The position numbers and the translations under genes are program-made. From NCBI GenBank assembly GCA_021793115.1, contig JAJYTJ010000013.1, positions 1 through 39,861 of the forward strand: a stretch of 39,861 nucleotides of DNA, read 5' to 3'. Positions within the stretch are counted from its first letter, which is position 1. Every line of letters begins with the position of its first letter. Positions 8,345 through 14,738 of this stretch are shown piece after piece. Origin of the DNA: Actinomycetes bacterium (GTDB taxonomy: Bacteria > Actinomycetota > Actinomycetes > Actinomycetales > Cellulomonadaceae). Under the pieces are notes generated by a model that saw nothing but the letters and a program-made list of their open reading frames with translations, did not search any database and had not been told where the DNA came from.

Positions 8345-9852
8345 GCGCGCGCCAGGCGCACCATCGACCACGAGACGGGCGGCAGCTCGGCGTGCGCCCG
8401 GCCGTCGCGCACCGCGGCGGTGTCGTTCGCCCGGGGCAGCACCGACGTCGAGTCGTCGGCCGTCGCCGTCCACGTGTGGTCGGGGTTCGACAGCGTCAGC
8501 GCCTCCGCGACCACCAGGTCGCCGAAACCCCGCAGGTCCACGTCGAGCGCCAGCGGCTCGCTCGTCGAACGGTTGACCGCAAAGAGCACCACCTCGCCCG
8601 CGGCCTCGTCGTAGGTGACGACGGCGTCCAGCGCGGCGACCTCGCCGTACGTGGCCGTCTCCAGCGTGGGACCGTCCACGGCGACGCGCAGCACCTGGCC
8701 GGCGGCGTGCCGGGACGTCAGCGCGAAGGGGTGGAACGTCGTCTGCTTCCAGGCCCGGCCGCCGGGCTCGGTCATGATCGGCGCGATGACGTTGACCAGC
8801 TGCGCCAGCGACGCCGCGTGCACGCGGTCCGTGTGCCGCAGCAGGCTGATGAGCAGGCTCCCGACGACGACGGCGTCCGCCACCGTGTAGCGGTCCTCGA
8901 GCAGCACGGGCGCCACGGGCCAGTCGTCGCCCGTGGGCGGCTGCGACTCGGCCCGGTCGATGTACCAGACGTTCCACTCGTCGAACGAGATGTTGATGCG
9001 CTTGGTGTGGTTGCCCGCCGCGCGCACCGCGTCCGCGGTCGCCACGACATCCTCGATGAACCGGTCCATGTCCACCGCCGAGGCGAGGAACGAGCCGAGG
9101 TCCCCGGCGTCCTCGTGGTAGTAGGCGTGCGCCGAGACCAGGTCCACCTGGTCGTACGCCTCGGCGAGCACCGTGTGCTCCCACGTGCCGAACGTCGCCA
9201 TGCCGCGGCCCGACGAGCCGCACGCGACCAGCTCGACGCCGGGGTCGACCATGCGCATCGCCCGGGCCGTCTCGGCGGCCAGGCGGCCGTACTCGTGCGC
9301 GGTCTTGTGACCGGTCTGCCACGGCCCGTCCATCTCGTTGCCGAGGCACCACATGCGAATCCGGTACGGCTCGTCGGCGCCGTTCGCGCGGCGCAGCTCG
9401 GCCAGCCGCGTGCCGCCGCGGACGTTGCAGTACTCCAGCAGGTCCAGCGCCTCCTGCACACCGCGCGTGCCGAGGTTGACCGCCATCATCGGCTCGACGC
9501 CCACGGTGCGGCACCACCGCACGTACTCGTCGACACCTACCCAGTTCGGCTCGGTCGAGTGCCACGCGAGGTCCAGGCGCGCCGGCCGCTGCTCGCGCGG
9601 ACCCACGCCGTCCTCCCACCGGTAGCCCGAGACGAAGTTGCCGCCCGGGTACCGGACCGTCGTGACGCCCAGCTCGCGCGCCAGCTCGATGACGTCCCCG
9701 CGGAACCCGTCCGCGTCCGCCGTGGGGTGGGACGGGTCGTGGATGCCGGTGTAGACGCAGCGCCCGAGGTGCTCGACGAACGAACCGAACGTCCGCGGCC
9801 GCACCGGGCCGATGGTGAAGACGGGGTCGACGGTGAGGACTGCTGAGCGCAT
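8341..9852 (-). CDS. GH51 alpha-L-arabinofuranosidase
   Basis: The enzyme removes terminal alpha-L-arabinofuranosyl residues from arabinan- or arabinoxylan-derived oligosaccharides. The family start is intact: FGSFVEHLGRCVYTGIHDP at about residues 22-40. The acid/base Glu173 lies in GNEMDGPW and the nucleophile Glu292 in SFDEWNVW, followed by the C-terminal beta domain. It has 503 residues, typical length, and no signal peptide, so it acts inside the cell on imported oligosaccharides. ATG at 9852 fits family N-termini; an in-frame ATG at 9918 would add 22 unlike residues. No strong ribosome binding site is visible. The promoter should lie in the 163-bp region shared with the divergent clpP pair. 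Confidence 0.96.
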   Translation of the reverse strand: MRSAVLTVDPVFTIGPVRPRTFGSFVEHLGRCVYTGIHDPSHPTADADGFRGDVIELARELGVTTVRYPGGNFVSGYRWEDGVGPREQRPARLDLAWHSTEPNWVGVDEYVRWCRTVGVEPMMAVNLGTRGVQEALDLLEYCNVRGGTRLAELRRANGADEPYRIRMWCLGNEMDGPWQTGHKTAHEYGRLAAETARAMRMVDPGVELVACGSSGRGMATFGTWEHTVLAEAYDQVDLVSAHAYYHEDAGDLGSFLASAVDMDRFIEDVVATADAVRAAGNHTKRINISFDEWNVWYIDRAESQPPTGDDWPVAPVLLEDRYTVADAVVVGSLLISLLRHTDRVHAASLAQLVNVIAPIMTEPGGRAWKQTTFHPFALTSRHAAGQVLRVAVDGPTLETATYGEVAALDAVVTYDEAAGEVVLFAVNRSTSEPLALDVDLRGFGDLVVAEALTLSNPDHTWTATADDSTSVLPRANDTAAVRDGRAHAELPPVSWSMVRLARA

Positions 9853-9926
9853 CTGATCAGGCCGTTCGTGGGGACCGGGGGGAAGGCCGGCGGGTCCGCC
9901 GTCGACCAGGGCAAACATATCGGCGC

Positions 9927-9952
9927 GGGCGGCACGCCGGGCCGTGCTGCCC
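9927..9952. promoter_or_regulatory. Inverted repeat in the arabinofuranosidase/clpP divergent region
   Basis: GGGCGGCACG-N6-CGTGCTGCCC has 10-bp arms with one mismatch. It lies between the two divergent start codons, 64-89 bp upstream of the clpP start, and overlaps the PopR-box-like site. It may be an operator for either gene or a chance product of GC-rich DNA. Confidence 0.4.
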
Positions 9953-9960
9953 AGGGCGGA
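9946..9960 (+). promoter_or_regulatory. PopR-box-like site upstream of the clpP pair
   Basis: GCTGCC-CAG-GGCGGA matches the palindrome TCTGCC-N3-GGCAGA, recalled as the Streptomyces PopR box, at 10 of 12 positions. It lies 56-70 bp upstream of the clpP ATG at 10016. It shares the spacer CAG and the core CTGCYCAGGGCRGA with the site upstream of the regulator gene itself (11733-11747). The match between two separate promoters and the identity of the regulator make a real operator plausible. Confidence 0.55.
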
Positions 9961-9983
9961 TCCGCCCACGGCGGCACGCGGCC

Positions 9984-9999
9984 CCGCCCGGCCGGGCGG
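9984..9999. repeat. Perfect 16-bp palindrome just upstream of clpP
   Basis: CCGCCCGG-CCGGGCGG ends 16 nt before the clpP ATG. In the transcript it would fold into a GC hairpin in the leader. Given the composition, it may be coincidental. Confidence 0.35.
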
Positions 10000-10015
10000 C
10001 TGCCACGGTGGACGC

Positions 10016-10627
10016 ATGACCACCGAGACCCCGCCCCGGGTGGACGACGAGCTCGCCACCCGCCTGCTGCACCAGCGCGTCCTGCTCATGGGCACCGCGC
10101 TCGACGAGTCGCTGGGCAACCGACTGTGCTCCGCGATGCTCCTGCTCGCGGCGGAGGACCCCGAACGCGACATCACGCTGCTCATCAGCTCCCCCGGCGG
10201 CTCCGTCCCCGCGATGCTCGCCATCCGCGACGTCATGCACCTGATCCCGTGCGACGTCGCGACCGTGGCCGTCGGCTGGGCCGCGAGCGCGGGCCAGTTC
10301 CTGCTCTCGTCGGGCACGCGTGGCAAGCGCTCGGCGCTGCCGCACGCCCGCATGCTGCTCCACCAGGGGTCGTCGGGCATCGGCGGGACCGCGATGGACA
10401 TCGAGATCCAGGCCGACGACCTCCGGTACACCCGCGACACCGTGCTGAGCCTCGTCGCCGCGGACACCGGCCAGCCCCTCGAGCGGATCCGGGAGGACTC
10501 GCGCCGCGACCGGTGGTTCACCGCCGAGGAAGCGCGTGACTACGGCTTCGTCGACCGCGTCGTGGACGACGTCTCGGTGATCCTGCCGGGCGTCGGCGCG
10601 CGCGTCGGGTTCGGGGTGACCCGATGA
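10016..10627 (+). CDS. clpP: ClpP-type serine protease subunit with intact catalytic triad
   Basis: ClpP forms a double-ring peptidase that degrades proteins unfolded by Clp ATPases. The 203-residue product has the glycine motif [13 protein letters not shown] (about residues 58-70) and the nucleophile Ser91 in GWAASAGQF, where a Trp replaces the usual Gln. His116 lies in ARMLLHQG. Asp165 in SRRDRWF is 49 residues after the His, exactly as in E. coli ClpP. The start ATG 10016 opens just before the conserved helix and avoids an unlike upstream extension. It overlaps the following gene by ATGA. The pair plus the nearby regulator resembles the clpP3-clpP4/popR locus of Streptomyces; the assignment to that paralogue is an inference. 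Confidence 0.92.
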   Translation: MTTETPPRVDDELATRLLHQRVLLMGTALDESLGNRLCSAMLLLAAEDPERDITLLISSPGGSVPAMLAIRDVMHLIPCDVATVAVGWAASAGQFLLSSGTRGKRSALPHARMLLHQGSSGIGGTAMDIEIQADDLRYTRDTVLSLVAADTGQPLERIREDSRRDRWFTAEEARDYGFVDRVVDDVSVILPGVGARVGFGVTR

Positions 10628-11208
10628 TCGTCCCCTACGTCGTCGAGCGGACCGCCGGCGGCGGCGAGCGCGCGCTGGACGTGTACAGCCGGCTGCTCGC
10701 CGACCGGATCGTCTACCTGGGCTCGGCCATCGACGACGAGGTCGCCAACGTCGTCGTCGCGCAGCTGCTGCACCTGGAGTCGGCCGAGCCCGGCAACCCC
10801 ATCGACCTGTACGTCAACTCACCTGGCGGCTCCCCGTCGGCGATGCTCGCGATCTACGACGCCATGCAGTACGTCCGCTCGCCCGTGTTCACCACGTGCG
10901 TGGGCCAGGCCTCGGCCGACGCCGCGGTACTCGTGGCCGGCGGCGCCGCGGGGCACCGGGCGGTGCTCGCGCACGCGCGGCTGGTGCTGCACCAGCCCGC
11001 GACGAGCAGCCGGGGCGACGTGCCGGACCTCATCCTCGAGGCCGACGAGATCGTGCGCGTGCGCGCCGAGCTCGAGGCGATCCTCGCGCGGCACACCGGC
11101 AAGGATGTCGAGACGCTGCGGCGGGACACCGACCGGGCCCTGGTGCTCACGGCGCCCCAGGCGGTGGCCTACGGCCTGGCCGACGAGGTGATCACGGCGC
11201 GCGGGTGA
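10624..11208 (+). CDS. ClpP-like subunit with degenerate active site (ClpR-like)
   Basis: The 194-residue protein has the ClpP fold signatures [19 protein letters not shown] and ARLVLHQP, yet two of the three catalytic residues are missing. Aligned without gaps to E. coli ClpP, the nucleophile position is Ala98 ([10 protein letters not shown]; normally GQAASMGA), with a Ser one place earlier. The catalytic Asp position, 49 residues after His123, is Ala172 (RDTDRALVL; normally RDTERDRFL). It is therefore probably a non-catalytic ring partner, as in the ClpR subunits of cyanobacteria and plastids. Its ATG overlaps the stop of the active subunit gene (ATGA), so the two should be made together and probably form mixed rings. 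Confidence 0.9.
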   Translation: MIVPYVVERTAGGGERALDVYSRLLADRIVYLGSAIDDEVANVVVAQLLHLESAEPGNPIDLYVNSPGGSPSAMLAIYDAMQYVRSPVFTTCVGQASADAAVLVAGGAAGHRAVLAHARLVLHQPATSSRGDVPDLILEADEIVRVRAELEAILARHTGKDVETLRRDTDRALVLTAPQAVAYGLADEVITARG

Positions 11209-11235
11209 CGCTCGTCCCCGGGGGCGCGGCCGACC

Positions 11236-11691
11236 TCAGGCGGCGAGCAGCGTCACCGACCGACCGGTCGTCGCGGCCTTCGCCCCGCGGACGGTACCGC
11301 GGACCGCGGACTCCCGGAGCGCGCCGACGGACCCACTGCGGTCGAGTGCCTCACGGAGGCCGTCGCCGGCACCGCCGCGGTCGGGCGCCTCCCGGAGGCC
11401 GTCGACGGCACCGCGGCGAGCCGGTGCCACCCGCAGCCCGTCGGCGACGCCGAGCGCCAGCTCGCTCAGCGAGCCGCCGAGCGCCTCGGTCACCGCGCCG
11501 AGCACCTCGGACGAGGCCTCCTTGCGGCCGCGCTCGACCTCGGAGAGGTACTGCGTGGAGACACCCGCGCGGTCGGCGACGTCCGTCAGCCGCAGCCCCT
11601 GCTCGGTGCGCCAGTCGCGCAGCACGCGGCCGACCGCCGTCCGCCAGGCGCCGCGGCGCCGCGTCTCGAGCCGGATCACGTCTGCCGCCAT
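11236..11691 (-). CDS. popR: PopR/ClgR-type XRE-family transcriptional regulator with C-terminal Ala-Ala
   Basis: A helix-turn-helix of the ClgR/PopR type covers residues ~18-80: GRVLRDWRTEQGLRLTDVAD, then GVSTQYLSEVERGRKEASSE, where YLSEVERGRKEASSE is the hallmark. Members activate or control clp protease genes. After residue ~82 the family resemblance ends and four 13-residue repeats follow (DGLR/GALR at residues 84, 97, 110 and 123). The protein ends SVTLLAA. PopR and ClgR of Streptomyces are reported to be degraded by ClpP1P2 through a C-terminal Ala-Ala, so this end may be a degron. ATG at 11691 gives 151 residues. The gene converges on the clpP pair, and a PopR-box-like site lies 42-56 bp upstream. 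PopR rather than ClgR is inferred from location. Confidence 0.82.
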   Translation of the reverse strand: MAADVIRLETRRRGAWRTAVGRVLRDWRTEQGLRLTDVADRAGVSTQYLSEVERGRKEASSEVLGAVTEALGGSLSELALGVADGLRVAPARRGAVDGLREAPDRGGAGDGLREALDRSGSVGALRESAVRGTVRGAKAATTGRSVTLLAA

Positions 11692-11732
11692 GCCGCGACC
11701 GTAACCGCGGACCGGCGCCCACGGCCGCGCGT

Positions 11733-11747
11733 TCTGCTCAGGGCAGA
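11733..11747 (-). promoter_or_regulatory. PopR-box-like site upstream of the regulator gene
   Basis: TCTGCT-CAG-GGCAGA matches the recalled PopR box TCTGCC-N3-GGCAGA at 11 of 12 positions. It lies 42-56 bp upstream of the regulator start at 11691, suggesting autoregulation. A related site lies in front of the clpP pair (9946-9960). Confidence 0.65.
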
Positions 11748-11796
11748 GCGAGGCCGCACCGGTGCCGGGCCGAGCGACCCCGTGCGGCGGCACCGG

Positions 11797-12540
11797 TCAC
11801 CACGCCGCCGCGAGCCGCCGCTCCAGGTCGTCGAGCGCGGGCACCTGGCCGGCGACGAGCTTCGTCCGCGCGGTCGGCACGTCGAACCACGCCACCCGGT
11901 CGACCTCGGGGAACTCCTGCCGGCGCCCGGATCGCGGCGGCCACTCCATCTCGAACGTCCCCGGCCGCACGGCGTCGAGCGCGAGGTCCGCCTCGACGGC
12001 GAACAGCACCACGCGCTTGCCCGACGAGTACCGGTACTCGCCGAGCCGCCACCACGGCTCGTCGGGCGCGGCCAGGCCGAGCTCCTCCGCGAACTCGCGG
12101 CGCGCGCCCGCCGGCTCGTCCTCGCCCTCCTCGAGCTCGCCCTTGGGGAACGACCATGCGCGCTCGTCCTTGCGCGCCCACAGCGGACCGCCCATGTGGG
12201 CGCACAGCACCTCGACGCGCACGTCGCCCGTACGGAGCCCGAGGGACGTCTCCGGTGCGCGCAGGTCGAGCGGCGCCGGCGCGTCGGGCACCACGAGTGG
12301 GTCCGCCACGGTGGGCTCGGCGGCCCCCGGTTCGTCGGGCACCAAGGGTGGGACGGCTACCGGGGGCCCGTCGGGTGGGACGGCTACCGGGGGCCCGTCG
12401 GGTGGGACGGCTACCGGGGGCTCGGCGGCCGCCCGGGGCCCGTCGGGTGGGATCGCCCCGGGTACCCCGCGCTCGTCGGCGGCCACCGGCTCACGCGGAG
12501 CCCGCCGGTAGACCACCAGGCCCGCGCTGATCCGTGGCAC
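11797..12540 (-). CDS. Nudix hydrolase with proline-rich insertion
   Basis: The Nudix box is complete: GELEEGEDEPAGARREF followed by AEELGL fits G-x5-E-x7-R-E-U-x-E-E-x-G-U, which binds Mg2+ and cleaves nucleoside-diphosphate-linked substrates. The first strand (PRISAGLVVYRR, residues 2-13) is separated from the next (VEVLCAHMGGPLWARKD) by about 85 extra residues rich in Pro, Ala and Val. These include repeated PPVAVPPDG units encoded by a 27-bp tandem repeat. The C-terminal part (PEVDRVAWFDV) is ordinary. The start used is GTG at 12540, which opens on the first strand; a GTG at 12570 is also in frame. The substrate is unknown. Confidence 0.88.
   Translation of the reverse strand: MPRISAGLVVYRRAPREPVAADERGVPGAIPPDGPRAAAEPPVAVPPDGPPVAVPPDGPPVAVPPLVPDEPGAAEPTVADPLVVPDAPAPLDLRAPETSLGLRTGDVRVEVLCAHMGGPLWARKDERAWSFPKGELEEGEDEPAGARREFAEELGLAAPDEPWWRLGEYRYSSGKRVVLFAVEADLALDAVRPGTFEMEWPPRSGRRQEFPEVDRVAWFDVPTARTKLVAGQVPALDDLERRLAAAW
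12346..12426 (-). repeat. Tandem 27-bp repeat inside the Nudix gene
   Basis: The units 12346-12372 and 12373-12399 are identical. The unit 12400-12426 differs only at its end, and a partial fourth follows. Each encodes nine residues (PPVAVPPDG type). The period is a multiple of three, so copy-number change would keep the frame. Confidence 0.92.
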
Positions 12541-12584
12541 GTCATCGACCGTACGCCGGCCCCCCGACACGGCGGTCGGTCGGG

Positions 12585-13208
12585 TCAGGCGGCCACCTCA
12601 CGGACCCACTCGTCACCCGTTCGCTCGAACCCCACCCGCGTCAGGTAGTCGGCCTGGTCCGGGCCGCCGGGGGCGACGAGGCGCCGGAACCCGCGCGCGG
12701 CGAAGACCCCGCTGCGCCGGTACACGAACTCGCCCGGCGTGAAGTCGCGGAACCGGGGCGACACCCAGTCGAGGTCGACGTGTCCCGCACCGTCGCCCAG
12801 GTCGGAGACGAGCACCACGCCCACAGTCTCGTCGCCGCGCACGACGAGGAACGCCAGCCGGCCCGCGTCGGCGTCCGCCGACGGCGCCGGTGACCGGAAC
12901 CGGGCGATGTCGGTCGCGTGCACGGCCATCACGTGGGCGAGGTAGGCGTCGTCGGGCGCCACCTCCACGACGGCGTAGACGGCCTCGTCGTGCCGCTCGC
13001 CCACCAGCCGCCGCAGCCAGTACACGTTGATGACGGCGATCACGCCGTTCATGGCGACGAAGGGCCAGATGCCGAACACCGCGTTGTAGGCCGTCGCCAG
13101 CACCGAGCCCACGAGGTTGAGCCACCGGAACCGCAGCACCCGCGCCTGCATGAGCGAGAGCACGACGAGCGCGGAGCCGGCCCAACCGACGATCTGCCAC
13201 AACACCAT
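12585..13208 (-). CDS. YgjV-like membrane protein with soluble C-terminal domain
   Basis: The first ~80 residues hold about three membrane helices (IVGWAGSALVVLSLMQA, LNLVGSVLATAYNAVFGIW, FVAMNGVIAVINVYWL), resembling the YgjV-type inner-membrane family. The remaining ~125 residues form a soluble domain (LAFLVVRGDETVGVVLVSDL ... YLTRVGFERTGDEW) with a strand/helix pattern reminiscent of a GNAT acetyltransferase, though the Q/RxxGxG/A acetyl-CoA motif is not clear. ATG at 13208 gives 207 residues and opens directly on the first membrane helix. Its function is unknown. It lies alone between the Nudix gene (same strand, 44-nt gap) and the repeat-bearing region. Confidence 0.72.
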   Translation of the reverse strand: MVLWQIVGWAGSALVVLSLMQARVLRFRWLNLVGSVLATAYNAVFGIWPFVAMNGVIAVINVYWLRRLVGERHDEAVYAVVEVAPDDAYLAHVMAVHATDIARFRSPAPSADADAGRLAFLVVRGDETVGVVLVSDLGDGAGHVDLDWVSPRFRDFTPGEFVYRRSGVFAARGFRRLVAPGGPDQADYLTRVGFERTGDEWVREVAA

Positions 13209-13310
13209 GCCCGGCACCGTAGCGGGCGCGCGCCACGATGCCGGCACCGTCCGGCGGCCCGGCACCGTCCCGTGGGTCAGCACGTTCCCCGTCGAGGTGC
13301 CCTCACGTGC

Positions 13311-13430
13311 GGCGCAGTCCCCATCGTTCGGTGCAGCCCCTGACGCACCATCCGCTGGGACCTGCACCGCAGGCGCCCGACGAACCACCCAGCGCGACGG
13401 GGTCGCACGCACGTGCGGCCACGCACGAGG
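13311..13430 (+). repeat. Palindromic intergenic repeat, copy 1
   Basis: The first 26 bp (13311-13336) are identical to those of copy 2, exactly 120 bp further on. The core TCGGTGCA-N8-CGCACC (13328-13350) is a degenerate palindrome. CGCCCGACGAACC near the end is also shared with copy 2. Confidence 0.85.
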
Positions 13431-13548
13431 GGCGCAGTCCCCATCGTTCGGTGCAGTCCGTGGTGCACCGCTCGCTGGTCACCGCACCACGCCCGACGAA
13501 CCGCCCCCAGCCCGTGGCCACGCACCCCCGACCCCAGACGACCCCACG
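13431..13548 (+). repeat. Palindromic intergenic repeat, copy 2
   Basis: The copy begins with the same 26 bp as copy 1 and has a better core, CGGTGCA-N8-TGCACCG (about 13449-13470), an inverted repeat with 7-bp arms. The tail, GCCCGACGAACC and GGCCACGCAC, also matches copy 1. It ends about 40 bp before the AbiEi-like gene. Confidence 0.85.
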
Positions 13549-13587
13549 CCGTCGCCGGCACAGAGCGGGGATCTCCACGATGGCTCG

Positions 13588-14517
13588 ATGCCCGTCCGGC
13601 CCTGGTCACCCGTCCCCGCCCCGCGGCCCCTCCCTGACATCGCCCTCGCGGGCGACTACCTGCCGCAGGATGTGCAGCGGCGCCTTCGCGACGCCATGTG
13701 GGTCCGCAGCAGGCGTGGCGTCTACCTGGCTCCCGAGGCGGTTGCCGGCCGTACGCCGGCGGCGCTGGCCCACGTGGCGGCCACGCATGCCCGGACCCCG
13801 TCGCCGCACGTGTTCAGTCACGGGTCGGCGGCCCTCCTCTGGGGACTCACCCTGTGGTCCGTGCCGACCGTCACGCATCTCTACCAGCGCCATCACCCGG
13901 GCGCCGGGTGCGACCGGTCCGTCCGGCGCCACACCGCGCCGGTGGCGGAGGATGCCGCGACGTGCCTCAACGGGATCCCCGTCACGACGCTGGAGCGGAC
14001 GGTCGTCGACTGCGCCCGGTCGATGGCCCCACTGGCCGGCCTCGTCGTCGCCGACTCGGGGCTGCGCGCCGGAGCATCACCCGATGTGCTTCGGGAGCTC
14101 CTGGAGCGCGGGTCGACGTCCCCGGGCATGGCGCGTGCCCGGGCCGTCCTCGAGCTGGCCGACGCCGGCTCCGAATCAGCGTGGGAGACCGCTACGCGAT
14201 TCGTCCTGCTCGCGGGCGGCCTGCCGCGGCCGGCGACCCAGATCGCCGTCGCCACGCGGCTCGGCACCTTCTGGGCCGACACCGGCTGGGAGGAGTGGCA
14301 CCTGCTGCTGGAGTACGACGGCCGTGGCAAGTACCGCGGCACCGAGGACCTCGTGCGGGAGAAGCGCCGGCACGACGCCGTCGTGGAGACCGGTCAACGA
14401 CTGCTCCGGGTCACGAAGGAGGACGTCCGCGCGCCGGCGGCGTTGCTGAGTCGCGTCACCCGGCTCCTGCCAGCCGACATTCCGCACGTCCGCCGCCCGC
14501 ACCTGCGTGCCCGCTGA
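13588..14517 (+). CDS. AbiEi/DUF559-type protein (antitoxin-like N-terminus, endonuclease-fold C-terminus)
   Basis: The 309-residue protein belongs to a large actinobacterial family annotated as type IV antitoxin AbiEi-like or DUF559. The N-terminal ~170 residues resemble the AbiEi region (WVRSRRGVYLAPEA, then HVFSHGSAALLWGL and GIPVTTLERTVVDCAR). The C-terminal third has a VSR-like nuclease pattern: SESAWETATRF gives the Glu, then WADTGW and LLLEYDGRGKYRG, with TGQRLLRVT after it. ATG at 13588 opens shortly before the conserved region. No AbiEii-type toxin gene lies next to it. Copies of a palindromic repeat lie on both sides, consistent with an accessory locus. Whether it acts as antitoxin or nuclease cannot be decided here. 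Confidence 0.75.
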   Translation: MPVRPWSPVPAPRPLPDIALAGDYLPQDVQRRLRDAMWVRSRRGVYLAPEAVAGRTPAALAHVAATHARTPSPHVFSHGSAALLWGLTLWSVPTVTHLYQRHHPGAGCDRSVRRHTAPVAEDAATCLNGIPVTTLERTVVDCARSMAPLAGLVVADSGLRAGASPDVLRELLERGSTSPGMARARAVLELADAGSESAWETATRFVLLAGGLPRPATQIAVATRLGTFWADTGWEEWHLLLEYDGRGKYRGTEDLVREKRRHDAVVETGQRLLRVTKEDVRAPAALLSRVTRLLPADIPHVRRPHLRAR

Positions 14518-14644
14518 CCCCGGCCGCACGCGGCGCGGGTGGCCCGCACGTTCCGGCCTGCCTCGCGCGGTGCGGCGGACCATGTCCGGCGCAGCTGGCC
14601 GCGCACGGCAGATCGGCACCCGCGCGGTGCGGTGGCCGTGTCCG

Positions 14645-14703
14645 GTGCAGCTGCAGGCGTTCGGTGCACCAGGGGCTGCACCGAGCGATGGCGAGTGCAC
14701 CGC
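14645..14703 (-). repeat. Palindromic intergenic repeat, copy 3 (inverted)
   Basis: Read on the minus strand, this segment aligns with copy 1 over about 60 bp, with a near-identical core from CCATCG to GCACC (TCGGTGCAGCCCCTG is shared). Its own core is the best palindrome of the three, TCGGTGCA-N8-TGCACCGA with 8-bp arms. It lies in the 221-bp gap between the AbiEi-like gene and the NifX-domain gene, in the opposite orientation to copies 1 and 2. Confidence 0.82.
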
Positions 14704-14738
14704 ACGCTGGACCCACCGGCCGCGGGATGATGGGAGCC

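Larger units (their letters stand above)
13209..13587. other. Gene-less stretch carrying two tandem ~120-bp repeat units
   Basis: I see no convincing gene here. Almost the whole stretch after 13310 consists of two diverged copies of a ~120-bp unit containing a palindromic core. It must also hold the promoters of the leftward YgjV-like gene and the rightward AbiEi-like gene; no clear -35/-10 pair is visible. Confidence 0.7.

Noticed and set aside
9853..9860. CTGATCAG next to the arabinofuranosidase start as an operator
   Set aside because: An 8-bp palindrome with TGATCA also occurs near 1382 and 23092 without a common context.
9911..9923. AT-rich patch CAAACATATCGG as a LacI-type operator for the arabinofuranosidase
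   Set aside because: No convincing inverted symmetry; it may simply be part of a promoter.
13311..13548. CRISPR array
   Set aside because: Only two direct copies of a ~120-bp unit with homologous rather than unique intervening DNA, and no cas genes.
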